Assembly (NCBI GenBank): GCA_020638735.1
Contig: JACKHZ010000011.1
Coordinates: forward strand, 496,001 to 560,000
DNA: 64,000 bases
Source: Planctomycetota bacterium
Lineage (GTDB): Bacteria > Planctomycetota > UBA1135 > UBA2386
Direction of reading: 5' to 3'
Below the pieces are notes generated by a model. It saw nothing but the letters and a program-made list of their open reading frames with translations, searched no databases and was not told the DNA's origin. The position numbers and the translations under genes were made by a program. Shown in pieces: positions 53,601 through 60,103 of the stretch. Positions within the stretch are counted from its first letter, which is position 1; each line of letters starts with the position of its first letter.

Positions 53601-55795
53601 ACAACGAGTACTACTCGCGGCGCGCGCGGCGGGTGTTGATGGAGCGCCGGGCCGTCGGCATCGCGCCGCTCTTGCAGAAGGCGCTGGCCGAACGACAGCC
53701 CGAACCGCAGCGGTTGCGTGCGCTGTGGACCTTGTGGCAGATCGGCGGGCTCGACGACGACGAGCTGCTCGCCGTGCTCGACGACCGCCACGAGCATCTG
53801 CGCGCGTTCGCGATCCAGTTCGCCGTCGAGGATCGCGCCGCCAGCGACGCGCAGCTGGCGCGGTTCGCGGCGATGGCGCAGCACGACCCGTCGCCGGTGG
53901 TCCGCCTCTACCTGGCCGCTGCGCTGCAGCGCCTGCCCCACGAACAGCGCTGGGCGATCGCCGCGGCGTTGGCGCAACACGGCGAGGACCACGAAGACCA
54001 CAACCTCGAGCTGATGCTCTGGTACGGCATCGAGGCCGCGGTGCCGGCGGCGCCGGACCGGGCGCTGGCGATGGCGGCGGCGACGCCGCTGCCGCGGCTG
54101 CGGGAGTTCGTCGTGCGCCGCCTCGCCGAGGCCGGCCCCGAAGGACTCGAGGCCGTTGCCGGCGCGCTGACCACGGCGCCCGACGCGGCGAGCGCGATCT
54201 CGCTGCTCGAGCCGCTGCGCACCGCCTTGGAACGGGTCGGCGACGCGGTGATGCCGCCCAGTTGGCCTGGCGCGTTCGTGCACCTGCAGCAGCTCGGCGA
54301 CGCGCGTTGCGCCGAGCTGGCCACCTGGCTCGGCGCCGGCTTCGGCGATCCCGCGGCGCGCCCGGCGCTGGTCGCGTTGGCGCGCGACCCGGCGGTCGTC
54401 GACGACGAACGCACGCGCGCCTTCGACCTGCTGCTGCGGCAGAAGGACGCGACGACGCTGCCGTTCGTGCAGGAGCTCGTCGACGACGACCTGCTCGGCC
54501 AGAACGCGGTGCGCGCGCTCGGCGGTTTCGCCGACGACAGCGTGCCCGACTGGCTGCTCGGTCACCTCTCCGGGTTCGACGACCCGCGCCGCACGGCTGC
54601 GATCGAGGCGCTGACCAGCCGTCCGACGTGGGCGATGCGGCTGCTCGACGCGGTCGCGACCGACGGCGTGGCGAAGCAGGTGCTCGACGCGCCGACCCGC
54701 CTCAAGCTCAACCAGATGGGCGACCAGGCGCTGGTGGCCCGCCTGCAGGAGGTCTGGGGCATCAGCAACGCGCCGACCGGCGCGCTGGCCGAACGCCTCG
54801 CCGCCTACAAGCAGCAGCTGACGCCCGAGGTGCTGGCGCAGGCCGACCGCGGCCACGGCCGCGCGCTGTTCTCGCGCACCTGCATGGTCTGCCACAAGCT
54901 GTTCGGCCAGGGCGTCGACTTCGGTCCCGACATCACCGGCAGCAACCGCAAGGACCTCGACTACCTGCTGACCAACATCCTCGAGCCTGGCGCCGAGGTG
55001 TCGCGCGACTACATGATGGCGCAGGTGCACCTGACGTCGGGCAGCATCGCCGTCGGCATGCTGGCCGACGAGACCGACAGCACGGTGACGGTGCGCACGC
55101 AGGTGTCCTCGCAGGTGATCGCCAAGAAGGACGTCCAGAAGATCGAACGCCTGCCGGTTTCGCTGATGCCGCCGGGCCAGCTCGACGCGCTGCCGGAGAC
55201 CGACGTGCGCGACCTCGTCGCCTACCTGCAGTCGGCGGCGCAGGTGCCGCTGCGCGCGCAGCAGGGCGACGGCTGGCGACTGTTCGACGGCAAGTCGCTG
55301 GCGATGTGGGACGCCAACCCCGAGGTCTGGTCGGTGCAGGACGGCGAGCTGGTCGGCAAGAGCCCGCAGGGCCTCGCCCACAACGACTTCGCCGTGAGCC
55401 ATCTGCTGCTCGCCGACTTCGAGCTGACCTTCGAGGTCAAGCTGGTCGACGACGTCGGCAACAGCGGCGTGCAGCTGCGCAGCACCCCGGCGGCGAACGG
55501 CGAGGTGAAGGGCTACCAGGCCGACATCGGTCCGGGCTGGTGGGGCAAGCTCTACGAAGAGCTCGGCCGCGGCCTGCTCGACCCCGCCGATCGCGACGGC
55601 CTGGTCGAGAAGGGCGACTGGAACCGCTACCGCATCGTCGCCGAGGGCACCCGCGTGCGGACCTGGCTCAACGACCAGCCGTGCGTCGACCGCGACGACG
55701 CGCAGGCGGCGCGCGAGGGCGTGCTGGCGCTGCAGGTGCACTCCGGCGTGCCGACCGAAGTGCGCTTCCGCAACTTCGACCTGAAGGTGAAGTGA
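50627..55795 (+). CDS. Giant secreted VCBS / PVC-type dehydrogenase / HEAT / cytochrome c / DUF1080 fusion
   Basis: 1722 residues. Signal peptide (VALVALAATSLQPALFA). Residues about 35-400 hold seven FG-GAP/VCBS calcium loops (DLDNDGHADI, DFDGDGWNDV, DVDGDGKNDI, DIDGDGLLDI and others). A jelly-roll segment follows (about 445-590). From about 600 to 1000 is a PVC-type membrane-bound dehydrogenase propeller (MTLPQGFRVQVAAAEPDLH, NPWGVDFDEYGQCFITACV). HEAT-like helices run to about 1390. A haem-binding cytochrome c motif is CMVCH (1419-1423), with Met in the LMPPGQL segment as possible ligand. The C-terminus is DUF1080 (about 1545-1722). It probably oxidises or binds a sugar at the cell surface and passes electrons to the haem. 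The N-terminal VCBS addition is not typical of this family. Confidence 0.93.
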   Translation: MRTPTRVALVALAATSLQPALFAQDLHTFDKQQLSQVFFSEGATFGDLDNDGHADIVAGPFWYSGPEFTVAHTLYTPKPFDTAGYSDNFFAFVHDFDGDGWNDVFVIGFPGQQATWYHNPKTPDGAWTAHVVFDGVDNESPTFTDLTGDGRPELVCQFHDQLGWAEPDWSAPEKPWTWHPASATAIGGRFTHGMGVGDVDGDGKNDILWKHGWWQQPASLDGDPQWQHHAVMFTPNGGAQMLVFDVDGDGDHDVVTSENAHGYGLWWFEQTPGDDGPQFTGHRIMGDVPEQNSYGVVVGNLHALCAADIDGDGLLDIVTGNRYFAHGGRDRADGDKPKVLWFELIRTDGVVRWAPHLIDDDSGVGTQVVVGDFTGDGRPDVVVGNKKGTQVHRHRVRRADSLERRLALAEELQQLTGGGKKQRGQGKLPRGDDGRALNLDFETGDLRDWHAEGAAFTQICDGDTVNARRETMHSRHTGRYWIGSYERDHSDKPQGTLTSDPFVVDAPFASFLIGGGYGYGTRVELVRADTGGVVFHASAHDREEMEVVDVDLRAQLGQRLFVRVVDQESRGWGHVNFDDFRLHGEDDIARTGGFPAAEAAQRMTLPQGFRVQVAAAEPDLHQPVAMAIDQRGRVWVAEAFSYPKKQPEGQGKDRIVVFEDPDGDGVVDHRTIFAQGLNLVSGLEVGFGGVFVGAAPELLFLPDRDGDLVPDGPAEVLLDGWHYEDTHETLNSFTWGPDGWLYGCHGVFTHSEVGAPGTPDAQRVPLDAAVFRYHPLTRAFEVFAHGTSNPWGVDFDEYGQCFITACVIPHLYHMVQGGIYRRQSGRHFNPYFYEDIKTIADHLHYVGASSHDGNRISDSAGGGHAHCGAMIYRGGRWPEPWQNRIFMTNLHGHRLNTDILRRQGSGYVGSHGEDFLVSHDDWFMGVSFDYGPDGNVWMIDWYDQQTCHDSTMERWDRSNGRLYKVSYGDPAEAPRDLDTMTNAAVVDLVFDDNEYYSRRARRVLMERRAVGIAPLLQKALAERQPEPQRLRALWTLWQIGGLDDDELLAVLDDRHEHLRAFAIQFAVEDRAASDAQLARFAAMAQHDPSPVVRLYLAAALQRLPHEQRWAIAAALAQHGEDHEDHNLELMLWYGIEAAVPAAPDRALAMAAATPLPRLREFVVRRLAEAGPEGLEAVAGALTTAPDAASAISLLEPLRTALERVGDAVMPPSWPGAFVHLQQLGDARCAELATWLGAGFGDPAARPALVALARDPAVVDDERTRAFDLLLRQKDATTLPFVQELVDDDLLGQNAVRALGGFADDSVPDWLLGHLSGFDDPRRTAAIEALTSRPTWAMRLLDAVATDGVAKQVLDAPTRLKLNQMGDQALVARLQEVWGISNAPTGALAERLAAYKQQLTPEVLAQADRGHGRALFSRTCMVCHKLFGQGVDFGPDITGSNRKDLDYLLTNILEPGAEVSRDYMMAQVHLTSGSIAVGMLADETDSTVTVRTQVSSQVIAKKDVQKIERLPVSLMPPGQLDALPETDVRDLVAYLQSAAQVPLRAQQGDGWRLFDGKSLAMWDANPEVWSVQDGELVGKSPQGLAHNDFAVSHLLLADFELTFEVKLVDDVGNSGVQLRSTPAANGEVKGYQADIGPGWWGKLYEELGRGLLDPADRDGLVEKGDWNRYRIVAEGTRVRTWLNDQPCVDRDDAQAAREGVLALQVHSGVPTEVRFRNFDLKVK

Positions 55796-55800
55796 CCGAC

Positions 55801-55816
55801 GCGGCCCGCGGGCCGC
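55801..55816. terminator. Perfect palindrome between convergent genes
   Basis: GCGGCCCGCGGGCCGC is a perfect 16-bp palindrome, 5 nt after the fusion-gene stop and between it and the convergent MFS gene. It could act as a terminator stem for both, without a T-tract. Confidence 0.4.
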
Positions 55817-55846
55817 GCGCTCGTCACCTCGTCACGGCAGCTGCGG

Positions 55847-57505
55847 TCAGGCTTCGCCTTCGGCGCGCGCCGCGGCGACGTCGGCGGTCTCTTCGATGCG
55901 CAGCGCGCGGTAGCCGCCCTTGGCCTTGAACCAGAGCGCGAGCAGCAGGTAGATCACCGCCATCGTCGCGGGGATCACCGAGTCGGCCTTCAGGGTCTGG
56001 CGGTCACCGGCGATCGACGCCTCGATCACCGTGCGTTCGTCCGCGGTCAGCTTGTCGAGCCCCTTCGCGGGGTCTGTCTCACCGGCCTTGGCCAGCTCCG
56101 CGCGCGCGGCCCCGAGCTTGTTCTGCGCCGCCTGCAGCTTGCCGCCGTCGATGCCGTGCACCTCGGCGAAGATCAGGAACTGGCTGGTGCCCTCACTCTT
56201 GTACTCGGCCTGCACCGCCGGGCTCGCCGCTGCCAGCTCGGCGCCGGCGAAGCGATCCTTGGCGTAGCCGAGGCCGGGGCCGCCGATGATGCCGGCCGAC
56301 AGCATGCCGATGCCGCCCATCAGGCTGATGGCGATCGCGCCGGTGCGCGGGAAGCGATCGCTCGCCACCGCCAGCATGGTCGGCCAGAAGAACGTCTTGC
56401 CGACCGCGTAGACCGTCAGCGCCATGATCGCGCCGGCGAAGGTGGCGATGCCCGACGTCAGGTTGAGGCCGATGCACGCCAGCACCGCGCTGACCAGCAG
56501 GATGCCGATCGGCGACAGCAGCTTCTCGATCGAGCCCGCGCAGAAGCGCAGCGCGAACATCACCGCCGACGTGAAGACGAAGAGGATCTGGCCTTGGCCC
56601 GGCGTCAGGATGTTGCCGGTGATGTTGCCGATCCACGAGTCGGTGCCGAGTTCGACCGCCCCGACCAGCAGGTGCGTGACGAACAGCACGAACAGCAACC
56701 ACGAGCCGACGGCGAACCTGGTGACGACGCCGACCGCGACCAGCAGCGCTCCGGCGATGCCCCAGCCCACCTCCTCCGGGATGCCGAAGTCCTTGCACAG
56801 CCCGGCGAGGAACTGACTCAGCAGCAGGCAGATCACCAGCGCCCCAAGCACGCCGACGTCCCTGAGCATCTCACCGAACGGGATGCCGCTCTGCTGCGCG
56901 GCCGACTTGGGCATCGCCTGGCCGAAGAACAGGAAGCCGTAGAACACCGTCGGCACCATGAACAGCACCAGCAGCGTCTGCCACGACAGGAAGCCTTCGA
57001 CGCCGCCGAGGAAGTAGACCGACAGACCGCCGATCACGAGGCCGGCGGGCCAACTGGCGTGCAAGATGTTGAGGTAGTGCGTGCGGTGGTTCGGGAACAG
57101 CGTCGCGACCAGCGGGTTGGCGACCGCCTCGAGCGTGCCGTTGGCGAGGCCGAAGACGAACGTGCCCCACCACAGGATCTGGTAGGCGACGGAGGCATTG
57201 TCGACCGGCGCCAGGTAGGCGCTGACGGACGACACCAGATGGAAGGCGAACGCGGCGAGGATCAGCATCCGGTAGCCGAGTCGATCGCAGACGAGCCCGC
57301 CGGCGATGATGCCGACGCAGAAGCCCGGGAAGCCGGCCGTGGTGATCGTGCCGATCTGCTGGTCGGTGAAGCCGAAGTCACCGCGCCAGTCGTTGATGAT
57401 GCCGGCGCGAATCGCGAAGCCGACACCGGCTGCGAGGATGGCGAAGAATCCGGCCCAGAGGAGACGCCCGGCGTTGGGGGCGATGCCGTCGCGTTGGAAG
57501 TTCAT
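55847..57505 (-). CDS. Major facilitator superfamily transporter
   Basis: 552 residues with about 12 membrane helices (for example LLWAGFFAILAAGVGFAI, TIGTIT to GLVCDRLGYRM, the usual MFS loop 2-3 motif). A roughly 90-residue hydrophilic insert (EYKSEGTSQFLIFAEVHGID to DRQTLKADSVIP) lies before the last helix. The substrate is unknown; a sugar is likely given the neighbouring DUF1080 and dehydrogenase genes (inference). ATG 57505 gives a cytoplasmic N-terminus NFQRDGIAPNAGR; an upstream start would add Arg-rich sequence. Confidence 0.88.
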   Translation of the reverse strand: MNFQRDGIAPNAGRLLWAGFFAILAAGVGFAIRAGIINDWRGDFGFTDQQIGTITTAGFPGFCVGIIAGGLVCDRLGYRMLILAAFAFHLVSSVSAYLAPVDNASVAYQILWWGTFVFGLANGTLEAVANPLVATLFPNHRTHYLNILHASWPAGLVIGGLSVYFLGGVEGFLSWQTLLVLFMVPTVFYGFLFFGQAMPKSAAQQSGIPFGEMLRDVGVLGALVICLLLSQFLAGLCKDFGIPEEVGWGIAGALLVAVGVVTRFAVGSWLLFVLFVTHLLVGAVELGTDSWIGNITGNILTPGQGQILFVFTSAVMFALRFCAGSIEKLLSPIGILLVSAVLACIGLNLTSGIATFAGAIMALTVYAVGKTFFWPTMLAVASDRFPRTGAIAISLMGGIGMLSAGIIGGPGLGYAKDRFAGAELAAASPAVQAEYKSEGTSQFLIFAEVHGIDGGKLQAAQNKLGAARAELAKAGETDPAKGLDKLTADERTVIEASIAGDRQTLKADSVIPATMAVIYLLLALWFKAKGGYRALRIEETADVAAARAEGEA

Positions 57506-57530
57506 TGGCGCGAGGAGATGGGGACGAGGA

Positions 57531-57553
57531 GGGAGAGGGCTGCGCACTCTCCC
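57531..57553. repeat. Inverted repeat between the repeat protein and MFS genes
   Basis: GGGAGAG (57531-57537) pairs perfectly with CTCTCCC (57547-57553) across a 9-nt loop. It lies 57 nt downstream of the 57611 gene stop and 25 nt before the MFS start, on the transcribed minus strand. It may be a terminator or a leader hairpin; no T-tract follows. Confidence 0.4.
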
Positions 57554-57610
57554 CCGTCCGCCGCCAGACCGCAATGCCGGTCCGGCAACCTCGTGCTCAC
57601 GAGGCCCGCG

Positions 57611-60103
57611 TCAGAACCAGCCGAGCGTGACTTGCACGGAGTTGCTGACGGTCACGTCGGCGATCGCGCCGAGCGGGTCCAGCGCGACCGGCACCATCTG
57701 GTGGTCGAAGTGCACGCCGACCAGCGCGACGTCGCTGGGCAGCGTCAGGCTCGCGGTGGCCACACCGGCGGCGTCCGCGACGGCGAGACCGAACAGCACC
57801 GGGGACACCAGCAGTTCGCAGCCCGGTTGCGCCGGCAGCACGCTGCCGAGGTCGAACGGGGTCATGCTCGCTCCGTACGCCTGCACCACCAGCGCGCCGG
57901 GCGCGATGCCGTCGGCCGTCGACGCCCAGCTTCCGCCGAGCCACGGTCGCGCGGCCGTCAGCTGCACGCCGCCGCAGCCGCCGCCGAGGTCGGCGACGTC
58001 GGCCGGGCAGCTCGACTCCAGCCAGCCGAGCCGTGACACCAGCACGCCGTCGATCGCGCTCATCGCGCCGGCGACGAGCACGCGGTCGTCGCGCAGCGTC
58101 CGCAGGCGGTTGACCTGCCCGTTGGCGCCGTCGAGCAGCGGTTGCCAGGCGGTGCCGTCCCAGCGGCCGAGGTTCTGCATCGGCACACCGTAGAGAGACG
58201 TGAACGAGCCGCCGACGAGCAGATCGCCGTCCGGAAGGATCGTCAGGGAGGTCGTCCCGCCGTTGTTGGTGAACCCGGCCGGACCGACCACCGACCACGA
58301 GCTGCCGTTCCAGTACTGCACCGGCTTGCCGCCGCCGGTCACGTAGATGCCGCCGCCGTCGTCGAAGGCGAAGCTCGTCGCCGCCGACGTCAACCCCGGC
58401 AGGTCCGTCCAGGTCGCGCCGTCCCAACGCGCTGCACGGAAGCCACCCCAGACGATGCTCGAGAGATACAGCAGCCCATCGGGACCGACGGCCATCGCCT
58501 GCGGCACGGTGCTGGTGTTGACGAAGTACGGCGCGTTCGGGATGGACTGCCACGTCGCCCCGTCCCACCGCGCGAGCCGCAACGAGAAGCCGCCGAACGC
58601 GACCACGTCCCCGCCCGGCAGCACCGCGAGGTGCCCCACGACACCGTCCAGCGGCGTGCCGAAGGCCGACCAGCTGACACCGTCCCAGCGCGCGAGGCGC
58701 GGTGCCGGCACACCGCCCGCGGCGGAGAACGTACCGGCGACGACGAGGTCGCCGTTGGGCAGCTCGACGACCTTGCTCGCGTCGCCGTTGAGTCCCGTGC
58801 CGAGCGCGTGCCACTGCAAGCCGTCCCAGCGGGCGACGTGCCGCGCCTCGACGTCTCCCACCCAGGTGAACGCACCGACGCAGACGACGTCGCCGCTGCC
58901 GAGCTCGATCGCATCGAGCACCGTGCCGTTGCAGCCGTACGGTCCCGCGCCCAGCGCTTCGAAGCCAGCAGGCGTCCAGCGGACGACCGACTCGACGCCG
59001 CGGCCGTCGACTTCGTGGAACGCGCCCCCGACGAGCAGCTCGCCGCCCGGCGCGACCCGCAGCGCGTGCACGTTGCCGTCGGTGCCGTTGCCCATCGCCT
59101 GCCAGGCCGTGCCGTCCCAGCGTGCGAGGTGCTCGCACGACACGCCACCGGCGACGGAGAACTGACCGCCGATGACGACGTCGCCGTTCGGCAGGGTCGC
59201 GACCGCGCTGACCAGGTTGTTGACGCCGCTGCCCATGGCGTGCCACGCAACGCCATCCCAGTGCGCGATGCTGTTGCAGACGATGCCGCCGGCGTGCAGG
59301 AAGCCGCCGCAGGCCGCCAATCCGCCGCCGGGCGTCACGCAGAGGCCGAGCACGCCGCCGTCGATGTCGCCGATCGCCTGCCAACCGCTGACCGGGTGCC
59401 ACAGCGCGACGCCCCACGCCGTCTGGCCGCCGGCCTGGGAGAAGCCGCCGCCGACGGCGACGCCGCCGTTGCCCATCGACGCGAGCGCGTAGACGTGGAA
59501 GTCGGTACCGCCGCCGAGCGCGTGCCACGCCGAACCGTCCCACCGGGCGATGTGCGCAGCGCTGACGCCATCGGCGATCAGGAAGGTGCCGCCGGCGATC
59601 AGGTCGCCGCCAGGCAGCACCGCCAGCGCGTGACAGGCGCCGCCGAGCCCGTTGCCGAGTTCGTGCCATTGCACGCCGTCGAAGCGCGCGATGTTGCCCA
59701 CCGGCAGGCCGCCGGCGTCCATGAAGTTGCCGCCGACCACGAGGTCGCCGTTGGGCAACACCGCCATCGCCCGCACCGCGAGCGCGTTGCTCCACGGTAC
59801 GTGCACGCCGCCGCCGACGTCGGCGAACGTCGCGGTCGACGGGTCGAAGGCGACGAGGTTGTCGCACAACTCGTCACCAGCGGTGGTGAACGAGCCACCG
59901 AACACCTGGCGGGCCGGCAACGGCCCCGCACCGTCGGGGTCCCAGTCGACGGCGCACAGCACGGTGCCGTCGATGCCGGGCACGTGGCCGCTGGGTACGA
60001 CGTCGAGCGCGCACTGCGCCGAGACGAACGACACACAGCCGGCAAACGCAACGACGCGCGCCGAGGCGGCGACGAGCGACCGGCCGGAGAACAGGCGGTT
60101 CAT
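57611..60103 (-). CDS. Secreted 12-repeat beta-propeller-like protein (paralogue A)
   Basis: 830 residues. Signal peptide (SLVAASARVVAFAGCVSFVSA). Twelve repeats of about 50 residues of the form LPNGDLVVGGxF..AGG..xxIARWDGxxWHALG (IARWDGSAW, LARWDGTAW, VARWDGLQW, LGRWDGTAW and others), preceded by a divergent entry repeat VDWDPDGAGPLPARQVFGG. The pattern resembles delta-60-type repeats, which form beta-propellers. The C-terminal 125 residues (from GGGCGGVQLTAARPWLGG to SNSVQVTLGWF) form the shared module also present at 30366 and 60103. Function unknown; a surface-exposed binding or structural role is likely. The start overlaps the stop of paralogue B by one base (TGATG). Confidence 0.88.
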   Translation of the reverse strand: MNRLFSGRSLVAASARVVAFAGCVSFVSAQCALDVVPSGHVPGIDGTVLCAVDWDPDGAGPLPARQVFGGSFTTAGDELCDNLVAFDPSTATFADVGGGVHVPWSNALAVRAMAVLPNGDLVVGGNFMDAGGLPVGNIARFDGVQWHELGNGLGGACHALAVLPGGDLIAGGTFLIADGVSAAHIARWDGSAWHALGGGTDFHVYALASMGNGGVAVGGGFSQAGGQTAWGVALWHPVSGWQAIGDIDGGVLGLCVTPGGGLAACGGFLHAGGIVCNSIAHWDGVAWHAMGSGVNNLVSAVATLPNGDVVIGGQFSVAGGVSCEHLARWDGTAWQAMGNGTDGNVHALRVAPGGELLVGGAFHEVDGRGVESVVRWTPAGFEALGAGPYGCNGTVLDAIELGSGDVVCVGAFTWVGDVEARHVARWDGLQWHALGTGLNGDASKVVELPNGDLVVAGTFSAAGGVPAPRLARWDGVSWSAFGTPLDGVVGHLAVLPGGDVVAFGGFSLRLARWDGATWQSIPNAPYFVNTSTVPQAMAVGPDGLLYLSSIVWGGFRAARWDGATWTDLPGLTSAATSFAFDDGGGIYVTGGGKPVQYWNGSSWSVVGPAGFTNNGGTTSLTILPDGDLLVGGSFTSLYGVPMQNLGRWDGTAWQPLLDGANGQVNRLRTLRDDRVLVAGAMSAIDGVLVSRLGWLESSCPADVADLGGGCGGVQLTAARPWLGGSWASTADGIAPGALVVQAYGASMTPFDLGSVLPAQPGCELLVSPVLFGLAVADAAGVATASLTLPSDVALVGVHFDHQMVPVALDPLGAIADVTVSNSVQVTLGWF

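Noticed and set aside
50600..55741. A 1713-residue minus-strand frame opposite the giant fusion
   Set aside because: Same reasoning: the long frame results from few stop codons in high G+C sequence, and the plus-strand protein has a signal peptide and recognisable domains.
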